Positions 1-5,978 are shown, counted from the stretch's first letter. The stretch is DNA of 9,954 bases from Clostridiales bacterium (GCA_003525905.1 DQIA01000046.1:1-9954), one strand, 5' to 3'. Notes: a model not told the origin generated them from the sequence alone. Numbers and translations are program-made.

Positions 1-581
1 CGGAGCGTATTGTCCTGCCAGTACACCCGCAGATCGCTCTCCTGCCCGCCGGTCAGGTCGTAATAGAACTCGTCTATGCTCGGAAAGACCGCTTGCTTAA
101 AATATCCTCTTGCATTGTATGAGGTTACTTTGCCCTTCAGACGGAAGCCGGTCGTTGTCAGCTCCAGCCACTGATCATCGGTCTCGCTTTTCAGCTTGAG
201 CAAGACAAAAACCTCATCGGACTCCACCCGCATCGAGGCGTTTTCCACCGTGACTTCAAAACGCAGCTTTCCCGTATCAGGGATCTGATAGCTCGGTATC
301 GTTGCCGAAACACCTGCCAGCCATGTGCTCTCTTCCAGGATCTCCATTGTGGAATCTGCCGTTACCGGCGAAGCATCCTTTGTATGATACGCATCATCAT
401 ATACAACATGCAGGTATTCCCCTGCCTCATTGTATAGCCAGCCGGGGATGTAGCAAGGCGATACCCAAATATTTGTCATAGGCTCCAATTTCTGCTTTGT
501 GCAGCCGAATAAGAGCGAGGAAATCACTATTACAATTACAATAAAAATTGCTGTTCCTTTATGCGGCGCAAGATATTTCAC
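1..581 (-). CDS. Lipoprotein of unknown function, paralogue of its upstream neighbour (3' end beyond the window)
   Basis: This is an uninterrupted frame of 193 codons that runs off the left edge, so its C terminus is missing. I chose a GTG start at 581 because GAGGAGG lies 8 nt upstream, an in-frame TAA lies just further upstream, and no ATG is available in between. The N terminus has Lys2 and Lys8, a run of Ile/Val (residues 12-20) and a lipobox LLFGC with the acceptor Cys27, so the product should be lipidated and held on the outer face of the membrane. The mature part resembles the neighbour encoded at 1314-643: MTNIWVSP (35-42), STMEILEE (77-84) and IPDTGKLRF (100-108) match MTRIWITP, ATMEVLEA and LPDTKQLRF in the same order. 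The 61-bp gap to that neighbour shows no terminator, so the two are probably co-transcribed. I recognise no catalytic motif or named family; the function is unknown. Confidence 0.85.
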   Translation of the reverse strand, partial: MKYLAPHKGTAIFIVIVIVISSLLFGCTKQKLEPMTNIWVSPCYIPGWLYNEAGEYLHVVYDDAYHTKDASPVTADSTMEILEESTWLAGVSATIPSYQIPDTGKLRFEVTVENASMRVESDEVFVLLKLKSETDDQWLELTTTGFRLKGKVTSYNARGYFKQAVFPSIDEFYYDLTGGQESDLRVYWQDNTL

Positions 582-588
582 GAGTGCA

Positions 589-596
589 GCCTCCTC
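589..596 (-). promoter_or_regulatory. Ribosome binding site fixing the GTG start at 581
   Basis: GAGGAGGC on the minus strand, 8 nt ahead of a GTG codon. This strong Shine-Dalgarno sequence is the main reason for placing the start of the leftmost lipoprotein at a non-ATG codon. Confidence 0.75.
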
Positions 597-642
597 TGCA
601 ATTGATTATTGGACTTGGACAGTGATCTTTCTAGCTTTCAAT

Positions 643-1314
643 TTAGTCCACCACCGAGTTCGGGTACTTGATCACAAAACCTCCTGGTGGCATTTCTCGT
701 GGTTCACCCATCATGTCCTCAATAGCAAGTTTCGATGTTTGTACCGTCGAAACATGCAGGCCATCTTCGCCCCAGGTGAGATGCACGCAGGTCTCGTCCT
801 CGCCTCTAAGAGAGTTGAGTCTAAGCTGTATTTCTGAAGAAATCTGGTACGATACATCATAAGACATACCTTCTCCAACCACCTGGACCTCGTTTGCCGT
901 TACAAGGATTTCCACCGTCTCCGAAGTGAATTCCACATTCAAGTGGAAAAACAGCTGTTCGCACTGCACGTTGACCCAGCCGCTCCCTCCGGTCAGGACA
1001 AAACGCAGTTGTTTGGTATCCGGAAGTCGCTGGCTGCTCATGCCGTTGATATCCGGTCCCTCTGCCTCCAGAACCTCCATCGTAGCGCCGTCAGTGCAGA
1101 GCCGATCGCCTTGTGCGTTATAAACGGCGTTCTCCGGATGGGCTTGATAGCATTCCGGCGTGATCCAAATTCTGGTCATAACGGGCAAATCCGCTGGCAG
1201 TGCCGTCTCCGTCGGTTCTGCTGACGAAGCAGCCGTTGGGGCGCAAGCCGGTAGAAATACCAAAGAAAGAATAAGCAATACCGCCAATAAAACTGACGTC
1301 AACCTTATTCGCAT
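643..1314 (-). CDS. Lipoprotein of unknown function (223 aa), first of a tandem paralogous pair
   Basis: The frame is open from 1365, but I place the start at the internal ATG at 1314: AAAGGAGGG lies 7 nt upstream, and the protein then begins with a proper lipoprotein signal (MRIRLTS, a Leu/Val-rich segment at 8-21, lipobox LPAC with Cys24). A Thr/Ala/Pro-rich linker (25-44) follows, then a mature domain of about 175 residues starting MTRIWITPECY (46-56). That domain contains ATMEVLEA (77-84) and LPDTKQLRF (97-105), all of which recur in the same order in the next gene. The beta-strand-like alternation and acidic C-terminal half suggest a small extracytoplasmic beta-rich domain, but I recognise no family. 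It sits 113 bp behind a single-SLH secreted protein and 61 bp ahead of its paralogue with no visible terminators, so the three are likely one transcript. A surface-exposed binding or sensing role is only inference. Confidence 0.85.
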   Translation of the reverse strand: MRIRLTSVLLAVLLILSLVFLPACAPTAASSAEPTETALPADLPVMTRIWITPECYQAHPENAVYNAQGDRLCTDGATMEVLEAEGPDINGMSSQRLPDTKQLRFVLTGGSGWVNVQCEQLFFHLNVEFTSETVEILVTANEVQVVGEGMSYDVSYQISSEIQLRLNSLRGEDETCVHLTWGEDGLHVSTVQTSKLAIEDMMGEPREMPPGGFVIKYPNSVVD

Positions 1315-1321
1315 TGTCGCG

Positions 1322-1330
1322 CCCTCCTTT
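1322..1330 (-). promoter_or_regulatory. Ribosome binding site fixing the ATG start at 1314
   Basis: AAAGGAGGG on the minus strand, 7 nt ahead of the ATG at 1314. It argues against the upstream in-frame ATG at 1365, which would place 17 extra residues before the signal peptide. Confidence 0.75.
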
Positions 1331-1427
1331 TTATCAGCCAGACAGCGTGTTGCCTTGTTCAACAAGATTGGGTGTGCCAGAGACGGTTATACAGAGGATT
1401 GTCCTGCTTTTTTTCTCAACGCCAAAA

Positions 1428-1676
1428 TTAATAGAGCGAATGCCATACTGCACCGACCAGCATCGCACGACTGAGAAAGGAATTCGGTTCAAACTGTGTG
1501 GACGAGGTCCCGTTCATCAGGCCATTATCTGTTACATAGTTGATCGCGTCAAAGTAATCCGGAAAAGCAGAACGAGTCACATCGGAATAGGCCGAGGCCA
1601 GCGGTACGGTGAGAGAAACCAACAGCGCAGCGAGCAAAAGAATGCTGCAAAGACGAGCCAAACGGTGTTTTTTCAT
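1428..1676 (-). CDS. Small secreted protein with one SLH-like module (82 aa), possibly truncated
   Basis: The N terminus is a classic Sec signal peptide: MKKHRLARL, a hydrophobic core at about 11-24, and an ASA cleavage site after residue 29. The remaining 53 residues match the S-layer homology pattern: YSDV (30-33), YFDAINYVTDNGLMNG (41-56), then TQFEPNSFLSRAMLV (60-74). SLH modules normally occur in sets of three and anchor proteins to the cell wall polymer. Here one module ends at TAA just where the next would begin. In the 113 bp downstream, none of the three frames continues recognisably as SLH. The gene may therefore be a decayed or internally deleted larger SLH protein, or a genuine minimal one. 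AAGGAAGAAGAG provides a ribosome binding site, and the near-consensus promoter about 85 bp upstream serves it. It is the first gene of the unit containing the two paralogous lipoproteins. Confidence 0.75.
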   Translation of the reverse strand: MKKHRLARLCSILLLAALLVSLTVPLASAYSDVTRSAFPDYFDAINYVTDNGLMNGTSSTQFEPNSFLSRAMLVGAVWHSLY

Positions 1677-1760
1677 GTCTCTTCTTCCTTTCGTATATTC
1701 TACTTTCTATGGCGACAGAACAGCTCATTCCGGGGACTCCCTTCCTTCCCCAGTAAGTCC

Positions 1761-1789
1761 AGCATATCACCCCTTCACTTTTTTGTCAA
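1761..1789 (-). promoter_or_regulatory. Strong sigma-A-type promoter for the SLH/lipoprotein unit
   Basis: On the minus strand TTGACA (1789-1784) is followed by exactly 17 nt and TATGCT (1766-1761). The DNA upstream of the -35 is AT-rich (about 1790-1830), which could act as an UP element. Transcription would start near 1754, leaving a leader of roughly 78 nt before the ATG at 1676. This is the best housekeeping-type promoter in the window. Confidence 0.8.
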
Positions 1790-1843
1790 TATTTTTACAG
1801 AAAATATCCCGTAATTTTCAATAATATGCAGTACAGTAAATGG

Positions 1844-1873
1844 AAAAAGTCCCGGCGGGAATGCCGCCGGGAC
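1844..1873 (-). terminator. Rho-independent terminator of the MBOAT/DHHW cassette
   Basis: Perfect 10-bp GC-rich stem GTCCCGGCGG / CCGCCGGGAC (plus-strand 1849-1858 and 1864-1873) with a 5-nt loop, followed on the minus strand by TTTTT. It lies 108 nt after the stop of the DHHW gene and about 55 bp before the -35 of the next promoter, so it separates the two minus-strand units cleanly. Confidence 0.9.
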
Positions 1874-1935
1874 GATGTGCGAAGGAATTTTGAATTTGCT
1901 GTGGGTAGCCTGTGATCCGGCCGGGCGCTGCGAGC

Positions 1936-1969
1936 TTGCCACGGTCCATTTGGGGCTCCGCAATGACAA
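1936..1969 (-). repeat. Possible degenerate copy of a dispersed GTCATTGCG...CGTGGCAA repeat
   Basis: On the minus strand this stretch begins TTGTCATTGCGGAGC and ends ACCGTGGCAA, forming an imperfect hairpin (TTG/CAA and CGG/CCG parts pair). From memory, many bacterial genomes carry dispersed palindromic repeats with the ends GTCATTGCGAG and CGTGGCAA; the similarity is in the two ends only, and only one copy is present here. It lies in the 304-bp gap between the DHHW and SLH-like genes. Apart from this element, the terminator and the promoter, I see nothing in that gap. Confidence 0.35.
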
Positions 1970-1980
1970 ATCCGGGGACT

Positions 1981-3051
1981 TCATTCCCGCAGGGTGCCGC
2001 CGTTGTTCCACACGGCCGTCGAGCAGAGATAGAGCACGTCCGTCGCGTCGGACAGGTCTGCATAGTCCGTCAGCCGGGCGGCAGAGATATAGCGCAGGTC
2101 CACGAGCGTGATGCGCTCGAATGAGCCGAGCAGCAGCGGCGCGAGCGACGAGCCGAACGAGTCGCGGAACAGCACGAGGTGCCGCCCGTTGTGCACGTTG
2201 GGCGACGTGACGGTCAGGACCGCCTGCGCGCCGGAGAGGAAGACGTCGTAGCCGTCCGTCCCGTCCAGCAGCTCCGGCCGGTAGACCGGCTGCGCCCCGT
2301 CCAGCTCCGGGCCGGTGACCTCGGCGGCCTTCGTGTCGGCGCTTTCGAGGTACGTCAGCGTATCCGGGGCCATCGGCAGGGCCGCCTGCCCGTAATACGC
2401 GCCGTAAAACGGAGAGAGCGTTTTTTCCGTGAAGGTTCCCGGCGCGTCCGCGCCCAGCGCTTCGCAGATGGCCGCTGCGACGGGGAGCAGCCGCTCCTGC
2501 CGCCAGTGGGGGTCCGTTTTGTAATAGTCGTCTGCGGACAGCAGGTCCCAGATGTCGATCTCCGTCATACCGGGCAGGGCCTCGCGCACGATGCCGCGCA
2601 GCGCCTCCGTGTCCAGCCGGGGGCGGCTGGTCTCCGCCTTGGCATTTTTATCCGGTACGATGACATAGTGCGACGGAAGCGACGGGAAATAGGTTTCCTG
2701 CACGGCGGAAAAGACCGCTGCGGCATGGCGCACCTGCTTTTCCTGCAGCGGGCCGTCCATGCGGAAGGCCCCGCCGCCCTGCAGATAGATGCTGTGGATA
2801 TCCGCCTGCCCGAGGCCGTAGAGCCGCACGAGGCTGTTGACCGTGCGCAGCTGCTCACGCAGCGGGAACTGGTCAAGCATATATTCCTCAAGCTTGTCCG
2901 AAAAGCCGGAAGACAGGGGAGGAAGCTGCGCCAGCCGCCGCCGCTCACTGCGGGATACTTCCCGGTCCGGCAGGGCGAGATGCAGCAGGGAAAAGCCGAA
3001 CAGCACCGCGAGGAACACGGCCGCCGTGGCGATGGATGCTTTGCGTTTCAT
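1981..3051 (-). CDS. DHHW-family extracytoplasmic protein (AlgJ/AlgX-like SGNH fold), partner of the MBOAT acyltransferase
   Basis: 356 residues. A signal-anchor segment (about 7-27, after MKRK) puts the main domain outside the membrane. The family signature is YYKTDPHW (176-183), a variant of the DHHW motif; its D180-P-H182 corresponds to the catalytic DxH pair of AlgJ/AlgX-type acetyltransferases. FRDSFGSSL (295-303) offers the expected nucleophile Ser298. The segment YVIVPDKNAK (129-138) is also typical of the family. In alginate O-acetylation, such proteins take acetyl groups delivered across the membrane by an MBOAT protein and transfer them to a polysaccharide; here the acceptor is not known. 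The gene starts 8 nt after the MBOAT stop, with GAGGTGAG as ribosome binding site, so the two are co-translated. A hairpin terminator lies 108 nt after the stop. The Ser-Asp-His set looks intact, so an active enzyme is expected, not a scaffold. Confidence 0.88.
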   Translation of the reverse strand: MKRKASIATAAVFLAVLFGFSLLHLALPDREVSRSERRRLAQLPPLSSGFSDKLEEYMLDQFPLREQLRTVNSLVRLYGLGQADIHSIYLQGGGAFRMDGPLQEKQVRHAAAVFSAVQETYFPSLPSHYVIVPDKNAKAETSRPRLDTEALRGIVREALPGMTEIDIWDLLSADDYYKTDPHWRQERLLPVAAAICEALGADAPGTFTEKTLSPFYGAYYGQAALPMAPDTLTYLESADTKAAEVTGPELDGAQPVYRPELLDGTDGYDVFLSGAQAVLTVTSPNVHNGRHLVLFRDSFGSSLAPLLLGSFERITLVDLRYISAARLTDYADLSDATDVLYLCSTAVWNNGGTLRE

Positions 3052-3059
3052 GGCTCACC

Positions 3060-4436
3060 TCAGAAGCGGAAATAGAGGAAGGGATTGAACGAGCCGTCCA
3101 CGAGCGCGGCCGTTGCAGCAAGGAGCAGCAGGCCCGTCAGCACCGGTCCGAGCGCGGCTGAGACGGGGTGCGGCTCCAGCCGCTTCCACAGACGCTTCGG
3201 CAGCCGCGTCGCGCCGACAACTCCGAGGGCGAGCACGCCTGCAAAGCTGCGCAGGGCATACAGCGCGTCCGCGTCCCACAGCGGCGCGCCGCCGAACATG
3301 GCCCGGAGCGTCTGCCCACAGGCCTGCAGGCTCTCGGCGCGGAACAGAACGAAGCCGAGCGTCACGAGCAGGAGCAGCAGCGCATGCTGCACGGCAGCGG
3401 GCGCACGGGCCAGCCGTTTTCCGAGCCAGAGCCGTTCTGTCAGTAGGAGCAGACCGAAATAGCCGCCCCACAGCACAAAATTCCACGCCGCGCCGTGCCA
3501 CAGGCCCGTCAGCAGCCAGACGACGGCAACATTGCGGATCCATTTGGCGCGGGTCGTGCGGCTGCCGCCCAGCGGGATATAGACATAGTCCCGGAACCAC
3601 TGCCCGAGCGTCTGATGCCAGCGCCGCCAGAAGTCCGTCACGGAGCGGGCAAGATACGGATAGTCGAAATTCTCCGGGAACGTGAAGCCGAACATCCGCC
3701 CGAGGCCGATGGCCATGTCGCTGTAGCCCGAAAAGTCAAAATAGATCTGCAGCAGATAACCCACGGCCCCGAGCCACGCACCGAGCACCGTTGCGTTCCC
3801 GGCGGAGGACACCAGCTCACCCAGCACATTGGCAAGCAGGACCTTTTTGCCCAGACCGACGGTAAAGCGCCGCGCGCCCGCGCCGATGTCCTCGAGGCAG
3901 AAGCGCCGCGTGTGCAGCTCGGCCTCGATATCGGAATAGCGGACGATCGGCCCGGCGATGAGCTGCGGAAACAGGCAGACGAACGTGGCGAACGTCGCGA
4001 GGTTCCGCTGCGGCCGGACGTGCCCGCGGTAGACGTCGATGGTGTAGCTCATGGTCTGGAACGTATAAAAGCTGATGCCAAGCGGCAGGCGCACGCCTGT
4101 CAGCGGCAGGGAAAGGCCGAACAGGCCGTTCACCGTCGTCAGGAAGAAGTCGGCGTATTTGAAAAAGCCGAGCAGCCCGAGATTCAGAAGGACGGAGACC
4201 GCCAGCGCCAGCTTTGCTGTCCGTGTGCCGCGCCGCCGCTCGATGCACAGGCTGAGCGCCCAGTTCGAAACGGACGAGAGCAGCAGCAGGAGCACATACA
4301 CAGGCTCGCCGAACGCATAGAACAGCAGGCTTGCGATCAGCAGAACGGCATTCCGCCCACGCTGCGGCGCGAGAGCGTAGACCGCGAGCGTGAGCGGAAG
4401 AAAGGCATAGAGAAATACCGCGCCGGAGAATACCAT
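3060..4436 (-). CDS. MBOAT family membrane-bound O-acyltransferase (AlgI/DltB-like)
   Basis: 458 residues, the usual length for bacterial MBOAT proteins, with about ten hydrophobic segments. Family motifs are all present: LPLGISFYTFQTMSYTIDVYRG (117-138), FPQLIAGPIVRY (156-167), DFSGYSDMAIG (234-244), DFWRRWHQTLGQWFRDYVYIPLGG (268-291) and LTGLWHGAAWNFVLWG (309-324). H274 and H314 are the conserved histidines; the latter is the likely catalytic one. The protein is predicted to carry an acyl (probably acetyl) group from a cytoplasmic donor through the membrane to an extracytoplasmic partner, here the DHHW protein encoded immediately downstream. Its ATG follows the stop of the lipoprotein gene after a single base, and its ribosome binding site (GGAG) lies inside that gene, so translation is coupled. 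No polysaccharide biosynthesis genes are visible, so the acceptor polymer (wall glycan, teichoic acid or exopolysaccharide) cannot be named. Confidence 0.95.
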   Translation of the reverse strand: MVFSGAVFLYAFLPLTLAVYALAPQRGRNAVLLIASLLFYAFGEPVYVLLLLLSSVSNWALSLCIERRRGTRTAKLALAVSVLLNLGLLGFFKYADFFLTTVNGLFGLSLPLTGVRLPLGISFYTFQTMSYTIDVYRGHVRPQRNLATFATFVCLFPQLIAGPIVRYSDIEAELHTRRFCLEDIGAGARRFTVGLGKKVLLANVLGELVSSAGNATVLGAWLGAVGYLLQIYFDFSGYSDMAIGLGRMFGFTFPENFDYPYLARSVTDFWRRWHQTLGQWFRDYVYIPLGGSRTTRAKWIRNVAVVWLLTGLWHGAAWNFVLWGGYFGLLLLTERLWLGKRLARAPAAVQHALLLLLVTLGFVLFRAESLQACGQTLRAMFGGAPLWDADALYALRSFAGVLALGVVGATRLPKRLWKRLEPHPVSAALGPVLTGLLLLAATAALVDGSFNPFLYFRF

Positions 4437-4437
4437 C

Positions 4438-4920
4438 TCAGCTCCAGAGCGCGTTGAAGTTGGCGGTGAGGGCGTCGGTCACGTCGCTCCAGGACATGAC
4501 GAGCAGCACGGTGCAGTTGTGCACGAGCACGGCCGTCTTTTCGGCCTCGACGCATACCCACTTGGCCGGGTTCAGGTTGGCCTCCACGTCGGCGGCGAGC
4601 TTCTTGGCCGTCTCGGCATCCTGCGCGCGCATGAGCACGACGGAGTGCGGCACAGCGTTGATGAGCGCGTCGGCAGCAATGGCCTCGACGCCGTCGGGCA
4701 TTGCGGTGAAGGCGAAGTATTCGAAGTTGTCCTTCGTCAGCGCCGTGGTCTCAGTGTCCGGCAGGTCGGCGACGTCCTTCGTGATGGAGGTGAGGATGTC
4801 CTGCAGCGTCATTGTGTCGCCCGGCTTCGCGTTCGGCTCGGCGGGGGAGCCTGCGCAGGCGGCAAGGCCGAAAACAAGCAGGACGGCAAGGAGCAGTGCG
4901 GTCAGTTTTTTCATGTTCAT
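4438..4920 (-). CDS. DUF4358-like lipoprotein, first gene of the MBOAT/DHHW cassette
   Basis: 160 residues. The signal peptide (MNMKKLTALLLAVLLVFG) ends in lipobox LAAC with Cys22, so the mature protein is a membrane-anchored extracytoplasmic lipoprotein of about 139 residues. The pattern of a short N-terminal helix, a central acidic stretch, then VPHSVVLMRAQDAETAKKLAADVEANLNPAKWVCVEAEK and a final VLLVMSWSD strand looks to me like DUF4358 (Firmicutes lipoproteins often found beside MBOAT genes). This is recognition from memory, not a search result. Two in-frame ATGs (4920 and 4914) are possible; AAAGGA sits 4 nt before the first and 10 nt before the second, so either could be used. The stop is one base from the MBOAT start. 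The role is unknown: an accessory to O-acylation (acceptor recognition or complex assembly) is the simplest inference. I see no convincing -10/-35 between it and the preceding terminator. Confidence 0.85.
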   Translation of the reverse strand: MNMKKLTALLLAVLLVFGLAACAGSPAEPNAKPGDTMTLQDILTSITKDVADLPDTETTALTKDNFEYFAFTAMPDGVEAIAADALINAVPHSVVLMRAQDAETAKKLAADVEANLNPAKWVCVEAEKTAVLVHNCTVLLVMSWSDVTDALTANFNALWS

Positions 4921-4974
4921 GATTTCCTTTCAAAAATGGAATACGGCTATTAGACGGCGCAATTCTCTGCAGGT

Positions 4975-5016
4975 TCCATAAAAATTTCCCGGTGGGGAAT
5001 AACCTCCCCACCGGGA
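4975..5016 (-). terminator. Rho-independent terminator of the amidase gene
   Basis: A perfect 12-bp stem, TCCCGGTGGGGA / TCCCCACCGGGA (4987-4998 and 5005-5016), with a 6-nt loop. On the minus strand the hairpin is followed by AAATTTTTATGG. It starts 7 nt after the amidase stop codon. The downstream cassette should therefore need its own promoter or depend on read-through. Confidence 0.9.
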
Positions 5017-5023
5017 CCGGATT

Positions 5024-5815
5024 TTATGCGCGCCCGGAATATACGCGCTCGGCCATCAGGGCAGCCTCCTCGCGCGTGGCGTAGCCGCCGGGGCGCGTGC
5101 CGTCCGTGATGCCGTGCGCCATGGCGCGGGCCAGCTCCTCCTGCGCCCAGCTGCTCGCCTTGCTGCCCGTTCCCTCCAGAACGGTGCGAATGCGCGCATC
5201 GATGCGGGCATCAAGCTCCTGCAGTGTCAAATCCTCCGCCTCCTTTTCCGCCGGCCTGCGCAGCAGCGCGGCCGTCTCCCGCCGAAAATCGTCCATGGTC
5301 TTCCCAAACCGCGGGAACCAGTGCGCCACGTCGCCGTGGGCACTGGCAATGCCGCGGCGATTGCCCTCCGCGTGGTCGAGCACGACGCCGTCTGCCAGCG
5401 GGTCCAGCCCGAACCGGCGGCAGAGATAGGCCGTCAGCTCGACGGCTTCGCGGTACACCGCCGTAAAATAGGCACGGTCGTCCAGTCCGTCCTCGCAAAT
5501 TTCAAAGGCCAGGTGCGTCCGGTTGCCGGACCGGCCGCAGTGCCAGGCCTGCACCTCCCACGGCAGCGTCTGATAGACCGCGATGCCGCCGCCGGCCTTT
5601 TTGCCCAGAAATGCGTGGACGCACACCGGAAGTCCCGGCCGGTTCCAGTCATTGTCATAGCGGTTTTTGCCCAATTCGCCGTCATCCGGCTGCACATAGC
5701 GGCGCAGATATGGATTGTTCGCGCCCGTGGAGTGCACCATGACGCCGCGCGGGACGAGCGGTGTGCCGCGGCGGCAGCAGTCGTTTCGCGTGAGGATGTA
5801 TTCATGCAGCTCCAT
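5024..5815 (-). CDS. N-acetylmuramoyl-L-alanine amidase, phage-endolysin type, with C-terminal SLH-like segment
   Basis: 263 residues. Residues about 20-180 form an Amidase_2 (PGRP-like, zinc) domain: GVMVHSTGANNP (24-35) supplies the first zinc histidine H28, WEVQAWHCGRSGNRTHLAFEICED (86-109) is the central strand region, and VVLDHAEGNRRGIASAHGDVAHWFPRFGKTMDDFR (144-178) supplies H148 and the ASAHGDVAHWF segment where the third ligand (H160 or D162) is expected. Such enzymes cut the bond between MurNAc and L-Ala in peptidoglycan. After a charged helical linker (about 186-220), residues 222-258 (SSWAQEEL...ITDGTRP...ATREEAALMAERV) resemble a single SLH-like repeat often seen at the end of clostridial phage amidases. 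There is no signal peptide, as in endolysins, and no holin or phage structural gene is visible. AAGGGAGG lies 7-8 nt before the ATG. It is a single-gene unit ended by its own terminator. Confidence 0.88.
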   Translation of the reverse strand: MELHEYILTRNDCCRRGTPLVPRGVMVHSTGANNPYLRRYVQPDDGELGKNRYDNDWNRPGLPVCVHAFLGKKAGGGIAVYQTLPWEVQAWHCGRSGNRTHLAFEICEDGLDDRAYFTAVYREAVELTAYLCRRFGLDPLADGVVLDHAEGNRRGIASAHGDVAHWFPRFGKTMDDFRRETAALLRRPAEKEAEDLTLQELDARIDARIRTVLEGTGSKASSWAQEELARAMAHGITDGTRPGGYATREEAALMAERVYSGRA

Positions 5816-5907
5816 GCTTTCGCCTCCCTTCGCGCCAGCTTATGCCGAAGCCCGGCGCGCGGTTCCTGAATTTTCTGTGAATTTTACGCCCGCCGTGTGC
5901 GCTGCGC

Positions 5908-5942
5908 TTGCAATCCGTCCCCACGATTCGCTATACTATAAT
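5908..5942 (+). promoter_or_regulatory. Promoter of the ABC transporter unit
   Basis: TTGCAA (5908-5913), an 18-nt spacer and TATACT (5932-5937) give a plausible sigma-A promoter; an overlapping consensus TATAAT (5937-5942) is an alternative -10 but with a poor -35 at the right distance. The first transcribed bases would fall around 5944-5949, inside the inverted repeat described next. TTGCAA is self-complementary, but I see no matching -10 on the minus strand for the divergent amidase gene. Confidence 0.6.
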
Positions 5943-5956
5943 AAATAGAGTAGCGA
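5928..5956. promoter_or_regulatory. 12-5-12 inverted repeat over the -10/start site: candidate operator
   Basis: TCGCTATACTAT (5928-5939), AATAA, ATAGAGTAGCGA (5945-5956): the arms are inverted copies matching at 10 of 12 positions, the two mismatches being adjacent. The repeat covers the -10 and the expected start site, the position where a dimeric repressor such as a TetR-family protein would block transcription. No T-tract follows it, so it is not a terminator. Its binding protein is not encoded in the complete genes of this window. Confidence 0.55.
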
Positions 5957-5978
5957 TGTACCTGAAGGAGGCCCCGGA

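Noticed and set aside
499..837. 112-codon plus-strand frame over the junction of the two lipoprotein genes
   Set aside because: It lies antisense to the ends of two supported genes and has no ribosome binding site or recognisable product.
1315..1365. Longer N terminus for the lipoprotein, starting at the ATG at 1365
   Set aside because: It would add 17 residues ahead of the signal peptide, whereas the strong AAAGGAGGG lies just before the ATG at 1314.
1313..1427. Continuation of the SLH protein by frameshift after the TAA
   Set aside because: None of the three downstream frames reads as a second SLH module; one is open for 38 codons and another starts like a short hydrophobic tail with KK, but neither resembles the family, so no frameshift is claimed.
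1730..1751. Hairpin GGGGA/TCCCC in the leader of the SLH-like gene as a riboswitch or attenuator
   Set aside because: The stem is only 5 bp with a 10-nt loop, no T-tract or alternative pairing is evident, and the leader is too short for a known riboswitch class.
2179..3075. 298-codon plus-strand open frame opposite the DHHW gene
   Set aside because: Shadow frame: the opposite strand encodes a recognisable DHHW protein with signal anchor and catalytic motifs.
3495..4457. 320-codon plus-strand open frame opposite the MBOAT gene
   Set aside because: The MBOAT protein on the minus strand carries every family motif. The plus-strand product is Arg/Gln/Glu-rich and unlike any protein I know, as expected from a GC-rich shadow frame.
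4921..4974. Promoter for the DUF4358-like/MBOAT/DHHW cassette
   Set aside because: TTGCGC and TATTCC are present on the minus strand but only 13 nt apart, and TCTAAT has no -35 at a suitable distance. I could not support a promoter call.
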